Positions 16,445 through 23,693 are shown, counted from the first letter of the stretch. The stretch: 25,393 bases of DNA from JBEVEP01 sp040512755 (GCA_040512755.1 JBEVEP010000089.1:1-25393); one strand, 5' to 3'. Notes: generated by a model from the letters alone, not told the origin. A program made the numbers and translations.

Positions 16445-17617
16445 GTGCAGCATCAGCCGCATCCCCATGGCCGCAACCTGATCGCCGCGCTGGCGTCGGT
16501 TTTCGTAGCCGCAAGCATGCCCGCGACGGCTTCCGACTTTTCGCGACCATGGCTGAGATCGGACCGCGCCCTGGTGATCGACGCGTACGAATACAATTCG
16601 ATCGACTGGCAGAAGCTGGTTACGGACAAGCGGATCGTCGCCTTTATCAACAAGGCCTCCGACGGTCTTTCGCCGCCTTACGCCTGTTCAGGCAACGAGA
16701 CTGAGTTAAAGCTCTGCAAAGCACTGTGGAAGCGCCACGCGGTGACGAGGGAGCTCTATCACACACGAAAGATGCTCGCGAAGTCGCTCGGCCTGAAATG
16801 GGGCGCTTATCACCTTGCGCGTCCGGGCAATCCCATCGATCAGGCCAACAACTTCATCGACTTTGCCGAACCCGGACCGGACGACCTGGTCGCCCTTGAC
16901 ATTGAAGATAACGATCCAGCCGAGTGGATGTCACTTGAGGACGCCGAAGAATTCGCCCGCCATATCCAGCGTCGGATCGGCCGCTTTCCCGTTCTGTACA
17001 CGAACGGCACGACCGCGCAGCACATCGCGGACAACCGCGAGAAATATCCACTGCTGTCCAGATTGCCCCTCTGGTATGCGCGCTACAAACCCGAGATCGG
17101 CATGCACTTTCCGAAAGGGAACTGGGAAGGCTACACGCTCTGGCAATTCTCCTCGCAGGCCAATTGCAACGACCGCAGGTGCCCATACCGCGTTGCCGGC
17201 GCACCAAACGACATCGATGTAAACGTCGCCTCGATGAACGCCGACGCATTGCGCAAGGCATGGCCTTTTGGCGGTCTGCTTGATGTTCCTGCCGAAATGA
17301 TCGCAAGCGTGCCGTTGCCGATTGCACGGCGGGCCGGCCTGGAAGGTGCTGTCGCCCTGTCCTATGCGCCTGTGGAGAAGGCGAGCGCAATACAGGCCCT
17401 TGCGGGCGCTATTCACGCAGGCGGCGAGCGCTATCCTGCTCGCTACGGCGCGGTGCCAGAGGGCAGTAGCATGAGCTTGCTGCAGACCCTGGCAGGCTAC
17501 GTTGCTGCGTTGAGGGACCGAATGCTCGCCTGGAACGGCCTTGCCAACAAGGCTAAACTCGACGGGATCGACCCGACGGTGACCGCAACAATTCCGGCGA
17601 AAAACGAGATGCGCTGA
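16445..17617 (+). CDS. Exported glycoside hydrolase family 25 protein (lysozyme-like muramidase)
   Basis: Residues 1-~29 form a signal peptide (HGRNLIAALASVFVAASMPATA). Residues ~40-265 are a GH25 barrel: Asp46 in LVIDAYEYNSIDW at strand 1, GAYHLARPG at 120-128, the catalytic DxE in ALDIEDND (Asp152, Glu154), VLYTNGTT, YTLWQFSS and the closing DIDVN. The family cleaves the glycan of peptidoglycan, so the protein should act in the periplasm or outside. The start is a GTG with GGAG about ten bases upstream; no better in-frame ATG precedes the signal peptide. The last ~120 residues match no domain I recognise. It is divergent from the acyl-CoA dehydrogenase gene and convergent with purD. Confidence 0.88.
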   Translation: MQHQPHPHGRNLIAALASVFVAASMPATASDFSRPWLRSDRALVIDAYEYNSIDWQKLVTDKRIVAFINKASDGLSPPYACSGNETELKLCKALWKRHAVTRELYHTRKMLAKSLGLKWGAYHLARPGNPIDQANNFIDFAEPGPDDLVALDIEDNDPAEWMSLEDAEEFARHIQRRIGRFPVLYTNGTTAQHIADNREKYPLLSRLPLWYARYKPEIGMHFPKGNWEGYTLWQFSSQANCNDRRCPYRVAGAPNDIDVNVASMNADALRKAWPFGGLLDVPAEMIASVPLPIARRAGLEGAVALSYAPVEKASAIQALAGAIHAGGERYPARYGAVPEGSSMSLLQTLAGYVAALRDRMLAWNGLANKAKLDGIDPTVTATIPAKNEMR

Positions 17618-17649
17618 ACGCGGTCGATGCGGGAGAATCGCATTGTGGC

Positions 17650-18930
17650 TTATCTGCCGGAGGCTTCCCTCTCGACCGCCCTCCACCCTATGTCCTTGCG
17701 GCAGAAACCTTCAGGCCAGTCGATCTCATTGATGGCAGCATAGGCCTTGGCTTGCGCCTCGGTAACGTTGCGGCCCATCGCGGTAACATTGAGAACCCGG
17801 CCGCCATTGGCGATCACCTGCCCCTCGTGCAACGCGGTGCCGGCGTGAAAAATCTCGACTCCCGTCTTAGCCGCCTCGTCTAACCCGCAGATAACCGATC
17901 CCTTTTGCGGTGTGCCCGGATATCCATCGGCTGCCATCACCACCGTTAGCGCAGCATCGTCCCGCCAGCGCGCCGATACGTGCGATAGTTGCCCATCCGC
18001 AGCCGCATTCAACAACACCAGGAGGTCGTCCTTCAAGCGCAGCATCAGCACCTGGCATTCAGGATCGCCGAAGCGCGTGTTGAACTCGATCAGCTTGGGG
18101 CCTCTTTCCGTAATCATCAGCCCGGCAAACAGGATACCGGAGAACGGCGCGCCCATTTCCGCCATACCCCGCAGGGTCGGCTCGATGATTTCCCGCATCG
18201 TTCGGGCAATGAGTTCGGGCGTCATCACCGGGGCGGGCGAATAAGCGCCCATACCACCCGTGTTCGGACCGGTGTCGCCCTCGCCGACGCGTTTGTGGTC
18301 CTGAGCGGTCCCGAAAGGCAGCGCTGTCTTGCCATCGCAGAGACAGAAGAAACTCGCCTCCTCGCCTTCGAGGAACTCCTCGACCACCACTTCCGCGCCT
18401 GCCCCGCCGAATGCACCCTCGAAGCAGGCGTCAATGGCGTCGAGTGCTTCCGCAATGGTCATGGCAACGGTGACCCCCTTGCCGGCCGCCAGCCCATCCG
18501 CCTTCACGACGATCGGCGCGCCCTGATCGCGGACATAGGCCTTCGCCTTGGGTGCATTGTTGAAGCGCTGATAGGCCCCCGTCGGAATCCCGTATTTCGC
18601 GCACAGGTCCTTCGTAAATCCCTTGGACCCCTCAAGCTGGGCCGCCTTGCCGGACGGACCGAACACGCGAACGCCCGCCGCGGAGAGGTCGTCGGCCAGC
18701 CCGGCTACAAGCGGCCCCTCGGGCCCCACGACCACCAGGTCAATCGCCTTCTCGCGGCAGAAATCGGCGATGGCCTTGTGATCGGAGATCTCCAGCGGCA
18801 CGCATTCAGCCTCGCGGGCAATCCCTGGATTGCCCGGTGCTGCATAGAGCTTTGTCAAAAGCGGCGAGGCAGCGATCTTCCAAGCGAGCGCATGTTCGCG
18901 GCCGCCGGAGCCGATCAAAAGAACCTTCAT
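17650..18930 (-). CDS. purD: Phosphoribosylamine--glycine ligase (GAR synthetase)
   Basis: The enzyme uses ATP to join phosphoribosylamine and glycine, the second step of purine synthesis. At 426 residues it has normal length. The N-domain starts MKVLLIGSGGREHALAWK. The ATP-grasp region shows VVVGPEGPLVAGL, PIVVKADGLAAGKGV, EEFLEGEEAS, the family motif NTGGMGAYSPAP and the metal-binding IEFNTRFGDPE. The ATG follows GAGGTG. It is transcribed alone here, and the accessory insert starts upstream of it. Confidence 0.97.
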   Translation of the reverse strand: MKVLLIGSGGREHALAWKIAASPLLTKLYAAPGNPGIAREAECVPLEISDHKAIADFCREKAIDLVVVGPEGPLVAGLADDLSAAGVRVFGPSGKAAQLEGSKGFTKDLCAKYGIPTGAYQRFNNAPKAKAYVRDQGAPIVVKADGLAAGKGVTVAMTIAEALDAIDACFEGAFGGAGAEVVVEEFLEGEEASFFCLCDGKTALPFGTAQDHKRVGEGDTGPNTGGMGAYSPAPVMTPELIARTMREIIEPTLRGMAEMGAPFSGILFAGLMITERGPKLIEFNTRFGDPECQVLMLRLKDDLLVLLNAAADGQLSHVSARWRDDAALTVVMAADGYPGTPQKGSVICGLDEAAKTGVEIFHAGTALHEGQVIANGGRVLNVTAMGRNVTEAQAKAYAAINEIDWPEGFCRKDIGWRAVEREASGR

Positions 18931-19056
18931 GCGTCACACCTCGTCAGAGACCACCAATCGAGGCTTTCCGCTATTGTCGATATAGCGGCAGGTCAAGCCG
19001 CAAGTGTCTGCAAATATGGACATGTCCTGATCGGGGACTTCACCCTCCCGTCGCGC

Positions 19057-19085
19057 TTGAACATAACTCACGGTAGTGCTAGCAA
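19057..19085 (+). promoter_or_regulatory. Possible promoter of the G1 peptidase gene
   Basis: TTGAAC (19057-19062) and TAGCAA (19080-19085) are separated by 17 bases and lie 65 bp or more upstream of the peptidase start. The boxes match the sigma-70 consensus only in part. Confidence 0.3.
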
Positions 19086-19091
19086 TAGCGC

Positions 19092-19108
19092 TGCTCTCTA
19101 TGAGAGCA
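19092..19108. promoter_or_regulatory. 7-bp inverted repeat in the G1 peptidase leader
   Basis: TGCTCTC and GAGAGCA flank TAT as a perfect hairpin. It lies between the possible promoter and the start codon (41 bp before it), so it may be an operator or an mRNA hairpin. Confidence 0.4.
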
Positions 19109-19149
19109 TTCCGTAAGTATTGGCCATATGAAATATGAAGGACCGTTCG

Positions 19150-20097
19150 ATGGTAGAGATTGTTTCACCAAAAGGCTTCACATACAGGTCCATTCTCACG
19201 CCCGTCGGTTTCGATATTCTTTCGGCAACCGAGGAGGACTTGGCCCGCTATGGCTTGCCATCGCGCTCGCGCAGTCCAGGATTCGCCGAAGCTTACAGCC
19301 GGATTTTTGGCCAAGGGGGGAAAAAAGCCAGATCCATTGACTCGCCGTTGGAGTTTCGCCCGGACATTCGCTGCCGGAGGCCTGAAAATCGAACTGCGAT
19401 TAAAACAGAATCCGGGGCGGACACTGCGATCATGAGCAAGAATTGGTGCGGCGCTGTCACCACTGCCGCTCAAGGGATGATGTGGGAGACCCTGACCTGC
19501 GGTTTTAAAGTTCCGCGCGTGGAGGCGCCCCGTTCCTTGCCGTCCGGTCAAACGAGTTACTGCGCCATATGGGGAGGACTTGATGGGGCCGAGACGGTGG
19601 ACGTCGTACAAGGCGGGGTGCTGTGCACCGCCACCACGACGTCAGAGAGCTATTCCGCCTGGTACGAATGGTATCCTGACCCTTTGGTGGTCGTGTCCGG
19701 TCTCCAAGTATCACCCGGCGATGTTGTTTTAGTTTGGATTGTCATCGCAGGAACCGCCCCAGGCGACCAATCCGCTATCGTGACGATATACAATACGACA
19801 GCCGATACAAAAGCGTCATATGAAATAACTCCGCCCCCAGGAATTGTATTTCAGGGAGACACTGCCGAGTGGATTGTCGAAAGGCCGGCGATAAATGGCG
19901 TCGATTCTATCCTTGCAAACTATGGTTCGGTGGAACTCGATACATGCGACGCTCTTTATACACAGTATTGGTACGATCAAAAAGCGTATGGTCCGGGAGA
20001 CGGACAACTTTGGTGGATGTACGATGACACCTATAGCACCATGATTTCGAAATCATATTTGATCGAAAAATACACAGTGCAGTGCGATTACTTGTAG
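19150..20097 (+). CDS. Family G1 glutamic endopeptidase (eqolisin-like)
   Basis: The 315 residues end in a ~215-residue domain matching scytalidoglutamic peptidase and its relatives in order: NWCGAV at 98-103; a WGGLDG...VVQGG block with the candidate catalytic Gln154; YSAWYEWYP at 168-176; the VSPGD turn at 187-191; and TAEWIVERP at 238-246, with the catalytic Glu expected at 240 or 244. The N-terminal ~95 residues contain the ATEEDLARYGLP segment common before bacterial G1 domains and may be a propeptide; no signal peptide is obvious. These enzymes cleave proteins at acidic pH, and activity here is inferred from conserved residues. I start at the ATG at 19150 because AAGGA lies seven bases upstream; an ATG at 19135 lacks one. 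GC falls visibly toward the 3' end, unlike the flanking genes, which suggests transfer. Confidence 0.85.
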   Translation: MVEIVSPKGFTYRSILTPVGFDILSATEEDLARYGLPSRSRSPGFAEAYSRIFGQGGKKARSIDSPLEFRPDIRCRRPENRTAIKTESGADTAIMSKNWCGAVTTAAQGMMWETLTCGFKVPRVEAPRSLPSGQTSYCAIWGGLDGAETVDVVQGGVLCTATTTSESYSAWYEWYPDPLVVVSGLQVSPGDVVLVWIVIAGTAPGDQSAIVTIYNTTADTKASYEITPPPGIVFQGDTAEWIVERPAINGVDSILANYGSVELDTCDALYTQYWYDQKAYGPGDGQLWWMYDDTYSTMISKSYLIEKYTVQCDYL

Positions 20098-20103
20098 TTG
20101 TCC

Positions 20104-20123
20104 CTGCACTGACCTGCACTGAC
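20104..20123. repeat. Two tandem copies of CTGCACTGAC
   Basis: Two exact 10-bp copies stand head to tail seven bases after the peptidase stop codon, followed by a partial third (ATTGAC). This could be replication slippage or a scar at the edge of an insertion. Confidence 0.6.
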
Positions 20124-20164
20124 ATTGACGGACCGCATTAGGCGGCTGCGGACACCCGGCTAAA

Positions 20165-20192
20165 GCAACGTTCCCGAAATCGGGAACGTTGC
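20165..20192. terminator. Perfect 13-bp inverted repeat, possible bidirectional terminator
   Basis: GCAACGTTCCCGA (20165-20177) and TCGGGAACGTTGC (20180-20192) are exact reverse complements with only AA between. The element sits between the convergent peptidase and yoeB genes, where a two-way terminator would be expected. No U-run follows on either side, so a protein-binding palindrome is the alternative. Confidence 0.5.
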
Positions 20193-20206
20193 CTAGGTCA
20201 TTATAT

Positions 20207-20255
20207 TCGCATCGCTTTTGCCGAAAACCGGCGTCCACTTTTTCGGCGCGGCGCT
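20207..20255. repeat. Rhizobial-type intergenic hairpin repeat, copy 2
   Basis: GCCGAAAA (20220-20227) and TTTTCGGC (20240-20247) form a perfect 8-bp stem around CCGGCGTCCACT. The core GAAAACCGG..TCCACTTTT is shared with the element at 5586-5628 in the same orientation. It lies 33-80 bp past the yoeB stop. Confidence 0.6.
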
Positions 20256-20287
20256 GTAGAAGCTCGCAGAGCGCGGAGTGCTGAGGG

Positions 20288-20560
20288 TTAACGGCCATAG
20301 TGGAATCGGCAGGCCGCGATCTCCAGCGCTTGAGCCTCGCCAGTCCCAGTCACACGGTAGACGATCCTATGTTCCTGGTTAATGCGGCGAGACCACCAAC
20401 CCGACATGTCGTTACGCAATGGTTCCGGCTTGCCAATCCCCTGAAATGGACTGCGACGCATATCCCGGATCACATCGTTGATCCGCTTCAACATTCTGAG
20501 ATCGGCGTCTTGCCAGTGAATGTAATCGCTCCAACCTTGGTCCGTCCAAAGCAGCTTCAC
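20288..20560 (-). CDS. yoeB: YoeB-family toxin (ribosome-dependent mRNA endonuclease)
   Basis: The 90 residues align with E. coli YoeB almost end to end (KPEPL, SGWWSRRI, EHRIVYRV, IAACRFHY). The catalytic set is intact: Glu46, Arg65 and the His87-Tyr88 pair at the C-terminus, followed by an extra Gly-Arg. YoeB cuts mRNA in the ribosomal A site when its antitoxin is degraded. Its ATG overlaps the antitoxin stop as ATGA, so antitoxin and toxin are coupled in the usual order. An intergenic palindrome and hairpin repeat follow the gene. Confidence 0.96.
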   Translation of the reverse strand: MKLLWTDQGWSDYIHWQDADLRMLKRINDVIRDMRRSPFQGIGKPEPLRNDMSGWWSRRINQEHRIVYRVTGTGEAQALEIAACRFHYGR

Positions 20561-20814
20561 GGTTCGATTAGCTCGCGCTCGACAAGCTTGCCTGCATTCG
20601 CATCCGCTATCGACTGACGCAAGCGCTCGGCATTCACAGGGGAACTCAGGAGGTGAAGCGTTTCTCGTAGACCTTCGAGTTCCGCGAGCGGCATGATCAC
20701 AACGGGCTCGTGGTTCTGGCGCGTTACGATCAACTCGTCTCTATCAGCCTCTACCTGATCGAAATACTTCGCCATGTTAGACCGCAATTCGGTCAGCGTT
20801 ACGTGTCCCATCAT
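20557..20814 (-). CDS. yefM: YefM/Phd-family antitoxin
   Basis: This 85-residue antitoxin has an N-terminal DNA-binding/dimerisation domain (VTLTELRSNMAKYFDQVEADRDELIVTR, then EPVVIMPLAELEGL) and a C-terminal tail (~55-85) that would wrap the toxin. I start at the ATG at 20814 (MMGHVTLTEL), which follows AAGGA; the next codon is also ATG. A longer frame to 20913 runs across the operator and is rejected. The protein is expected to repress its own operon, best together with YoeB, through the repeats at 20850-20869. Confidence 0.93.
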   Translation of the reverse strand: MMGHVTLTELRSNMAKYFDQVEADRDELIVTRQNHEPVVIMPLAELEGLRETLHLLSSPVNAERLRQSIADANAGKLVERELIEP

Positions 20815-20849
20815 TCCATTCCTTCCGCGGCGGTATCCTCTCGCGAGTC

Positions 20850-20869
20850 TACGTACATATATACGTACA
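20850..20869 (-). promoter_or_regulatory. YefM-YoeB operator: two TGTACGTA boxes
   Basis: On the plus strand the site reads TACGTACA, TATA, TACGTACA: an exact 8-bp direct repeat with 12 bp between box starts. On the minus strand each box is TGTACGTA, close to the TGTACA core bound by E. coli YefM. It lies 36-55 bp upstream of the antitoxin start, and the TATATA between the boxes could be the -10 element, so occupancy would block transcription. It is also 54-73 bp upstream of the divergent ubiA start. Confidence 0.75.
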
Positions 20870-20922
20870 CCGCCGAAACACAAGCGCTTGACGGTTTTCC
20901 CTTCGCCTGCCACTCAACGCCG

Positions 20923-21906
20923 ATGGATATCATCCAATCCCGAAAGGTTCAGGGCCGCGTTGCCGACGCGCCAAGCCGCCACTGGGTCTATCGCGCGCTG
21001 CCGCGCGGGCTGTGGCCCTATGCCCAGCTTGCCCGTTGGGACCGGCCGATTGGCTGGCAGCTCCTGCTCTGGCCCTGCTGGTGGTCAGCGGCATTGGCCA
21101 CGACGGCCGGTGCGCGGTCGGAGGATGCGTTGCTTTCACTGCTCCCCTCACCCTGGCATTTGCTGCTGTTCCTTGTCGGCGCAGTCGCCATGCGTGGCGC
21201 GGGCTGCACCTACAACGACCTGGTGGACGAACGTATCGACGCTGAGGTGGAGCGCACCCGTTCGCGGCCGCTGCCCTCCGGCCGGGTGACGCGCCGCCAA
21301 GCCTGGGCCTTTCTGGCCGCGCAATCCCTGACCGGCCTTGCCGTGCTCCTGCAATTCAACGCCTTTTCGGTGCTGCTTGGGATCGCCTCGCTGGGCGTTG
21401 TCGCCATCTATCCGTTCATGAAGAGAATCACTGATTGGCCGCAATTCGTTCTGGGGCTTGCGTTTTCCTGGGGAGCACTGATGGGCTGGGCTGCCGCGTT
21501 CGGCGAACTTGGTCAGCCGGCGATCGTTCTCTACTGCGGCTCGGTGCTCTGGGTGATCGGATATGACACGATCTATGCGCACCAGGACAAGGAAGACGAC
21601 GCGATCGTGGGCGTACGCTCGACGGCGCGCTTGTTCGGCGAGAACACGAAACTCTGGCTTGCCGGACTTTATGGCGGCGCGCTGACCCTTTTCGCGCTGG
21701 CATTTGCGATGGCAGAAGTGCCGATGCCGGCATTGGCGGGCCTGCTTGCCGCCGGCGCGCATATGACACGTCAGATCCTGGCGCTCGACATCGACGACCC
21801 GGACCAGTGCCTGAAACTCTTCAAGTCAAACACGATTGTCGGCTGGCTGATCTTCCTGGGCCTGATTGGCGGAGGGATCTGGGTGGCAATCAAGCCGCTG
21901 ATCTAG
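20923..21906 (+). CDS. ubiA: 4-hydroxybenzoate polyprenyltransferase
   Basis: This integral membrane prenyltransferase attaches the polyprenyl tail to 4-hydroxybenzoate in ubiquinone synthesis. The 327 residues show the first aspartate motif NDLVDERID (98-106) after a conserved RPIGWQLLLWPCWWS helix, and the second motif YDTIYAHQDKEDD (214-226), with about eight hydrophobic helices. I chose the ATG at 20923 (MDIIQSRK). The open frame extends back to 20710, but that part lies antisense to the antitoxin gene. The divergent toxin-antitoxin promoter shares its upstream region. Confidence 0.95.
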   Translation: MDIIQSRKVQGRVADAPSRHWVYRALPRGLWPYAQLARWDRPIGWQLLLWPCWWSAALATTAGARSEDALLSLLPSPWHLLLFLVGAVAMRGAGCTYNDLVDERIDAEVERTRSRPLPSGRVTRRQAWAFLAAQSLTGLAVLLQFNAFSVLLGIASLGVVAIYPFMKRITDWPQFVLGLAFSWGALMGWAAAFGELGQPAIVLYCGSVLWVIGYDTIYAHQDKEDDAIVGVRSTARLFGENTKLWLAGLYGGALTLFALAFAMAEVPMPALAGLLAAGAHMTRQILALDIDDPDQCLKLFKSNTIVGWLIFLGLIGGGIWVAIKPLI

Positions 21907-21965
21907 AGGACCCATCGCCTCGGAATCTTTCTGCCCAGCTGACTTATTTCTCCCGAGCACAGGCG

Positions 21966-22532
21966 CTAGCGACGCGCAATAATCTCTTTCCCGTTGACCA
22001 CCAGCCGCAGACCCAGATTACCGGCCTTCCGGCGGGCAAGGAAACGCGACCGCCTCCGTGCCGAACCGCGGCGTTTGCGGCGCGCGCTGTTGCGGTTGGC
22101 CTTCACCGCCACGCCAAGCGACTCCTCAAGCGTGCGCGCGACGCCGTCGGCCTCAATCAAGAGCATGGGCAGCCGGAACGCATCTGCCCAGGCGCGCCAG
22201 TCGGCAGCGACATCCTCCAGATCATGCGCAACCAGCAGCGGCACTGACAAAATCGGGTCGTTGTGCAGCAGTTCGAGCGTCACTGTTACCTTGCCGAAAC
22301 TGTCTTCGATCGCCCGTGCCGCCACACCGCGAAACGCCTTTGCGGGCAACACGACGGTTACCTGCAGACCGCTCATCTCCAGCACGCGCCGGATCACCGC
22401 TCCGCGCCGGTCGATGGTAAAGGTCACGTCGCCCTGATCGTCGCGAGCGGCGTAGCTCACCATTTGCGGCAAATGAGAGGGGTCGAGCCGCATGTCGCGG
22501 CCCGCCCAGACTGGCTTCAGCCCGGTCTTCAT
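21966..22532 (-). CDS. DUF6101 family protein
   Basis: This 188-residue protein of a rhizobial family without known function is recognisable from MKTGLKPVWAGRDMRLDP, TFTIDRRGAVIRRVL and LELLHNDPILSVPLLVAHD. Residues ~147-169 are strongly basic (RRKRRGSARRRSRF), which could bind nucleic acid or an acidic partner; this is inference only. No signal peptide or membrane segment is seen, so it is probably cytoplasmic. It is convergent with ubiA, 59 bp apart. Confidence 0.82.
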   Translation of the reverse strand: MKTGLKPVWAGRDMRLDPSHLPQMVSYAARDDQGDVTFTIDRRGAVIRRVLEMSGLQVTVVLPAKAFRGVAARAIEDSFGKVTVTLELLHNDPILSVPLLVAHDLEDVAADWRAWADAFRLPMLLIEADGVARTLEESLGVAVKANRNSARRKRRGSARRRSRFLARRKAGNLGLRLVVNGKEIIARR

Positions 22533-22883
22533 GAGTATCGCCTTCCTGTTATCCTGAGAGCCGGTTTCCGGTCTTCTCGCGGACCGGTTTTGCCGGTCTC
22601 GTTATGTCAGGAAGGCTAGCGCGCGCTTCTTACCGCCGGGCTTAAGAAGTTCGGTTAAATTTCCCCTGCCCGTAGCGATGGTTATCGGATTGCGACCGGG
22701 AGCAACGTTCGGGAAACCTCTCTGAACAGCGCGTTAAACGTTGCGCGCACGGCTCCGCAAGAAGGCCAAGCCGGCGCCGAACATATCTCCGCTCTCCGCC
22801 CCGCTGCCGGAAGTGGCTCCAAATTTTAGCATTAGCTGAAACTCAAACTTCGCGCGGAATCGCCAAACTGCGAAGACACCACC
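22533..22883. other. Divergent intergenic region with several inverted repeats
   Basis: This 351-bp gap lies between the divergent DUF6101 and nuclease genes. It holds GACCGG-TTTTG-CCGGTC (22582-22598) next to a further CCGG pair, and CTTCTTA-10 bases-TAAGAAG (22626-22649). All lie upstream of the DUF6101 gene and may be operators or leader hairpins. I see no gene or RNA I recognise here. Confidence 0.5.
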
Positions 22884-23693
22884 ATGGGGGCGAGCGTGGG
22901 TTTTACAAATGTCATGATTTCCATTGTACCGCGCACGGGGCTGGCGGTGGCCTTTGCGTTGCTTTCCGCTCCATGCTTTGCGCATCAGCATCGCGCGCCG
23001 CTGTGGGACGGAGATAAGCCTCTTTATTCGGTCACCGCGATCGCGGTGATCGGCGCGCTTCTCGCTTTCATGATCTGGATTGAACGCGGCACTCGGCCCT
23101 GGCCGCAAAGACGTTCATCACAATCAACGCTTAACAGATACAGCGGACTCATCGCGCTGGCGTTGTTTATGCTCTCAGCTCTGGCGTGGACGTCGAACGG
23201 CTTCAACGGCGATTCCGTCGGGCAGTTGGTCAGCATGACAAGCGGCTCCCATCCCACGGTCATTCGATCGCGCGATGCCAGAGGGTCGAACGTTGTTCGC
23301 CTCAAGGATACGCATGCAGACCGGGCTGCGATGCCGCCGCCAGTCGTTATTGACGGCGATACGATTTCGATTGACGGCGAAAAGGTCCGTATCCTCAGCA
23401 TCGACGCGCCAGAATCTTTCAACTCGCGCTGCGAGCGCGAACTTGCACTCGGGCTGGAAGCGAAAAGGCGGCTTCGCGAACTGCTCAAAGGCCGGATCGA
23501 ACTCCTGCGCAACGGCAAGGATCGCTACGGGCGCACGTTGGCCCGCGTGTTCGCGGATGGACGCGACGTTGGTCAAACCTTGCTGCAGGAGGGATTCGTG
23601 TTGTCGTACCGTCCGGGTGGCAGCGCGAAGGAAGCGAGGTTGAAAAAATGGTGCGGACCCAACGCGCGCCTTGACGACAGCTGGAGCGGCTGA
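22884..23693 (+). CDS. Membrane-anchored staphylococcal-type thermonuclease (SNase-like)
   Basis: This 269-residue protein has three hydrophobic segments near the N-terminus (~16-33, signal-like, ending PCFAHQ; ~48-66; ~88-103), a linker, and an SNase domain from ~153. The catalytic set by alignment to S. aureus nuclease is complete: Asp159 (VIDGDT), Arg169 (VRILSIDAPE), Asp174, Glu177 and Arg217 (DRYGR). It should cut DNA or RNA with Ca2+, held in the inner membrane with the domain probably periplasmic. The start ATG at 22884 is the longest; Met11 is an alternative. It is convergent with the FAD oxidase gene. Confidence 0.86.
   Translation: MGASVGFTNVMISIVPRTGLAVAFALLSAPCFAHQHRAPLWDGDKPLYSVTAIAVIGALLAFMIWIERGTRPWPQRRSSQSTLNRYSGLIALALFMLSALAWTSNGFNGDSVGQLVSMTSGSHPTVIRSRDARGSNVVRLKDTHADRAAMPPPVVIDGDTISIDGEKVRILSIDAPESFNSRCERELALGLEAKRRLRELLKGRIELLRNGKDRYGRTLARVFADGRDVGQTLLQEGFVLSYRPGGSAKEARLKKWCGPNARLDDSWSG

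Noticed and set aside
17989..19116. 375-residue plus-strand frame
   Set aside because: It is antisense to most of purD and its upstream region, with His/Arg-rich low-complexity composition typical of shadow frames.
20165..20192. Palindrome considered as an insertion-sequence terminal repeat or CRISPR-like unit
   Set aside because: It occurs once in the window, with no transposase, spacers or target duplication around it. It is kept only as a hairpin/terminator candidate.
20710..20922. 71-codon upstream extension of the ubiA frame
   Set aside because: It is antisense to yefM and crosses the toxin-antitoxin operator. The ATG at 20923 begins the family-like sequence.
22663..22745. Possible general-stress (EcfG-type GGAAC...CGTT) promoter near the nuclease gene
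   Set aside because: The -35-like GGAAAC carries an extra base and the spacing to CGTT is too short for the consensus. The match is no better than chance.
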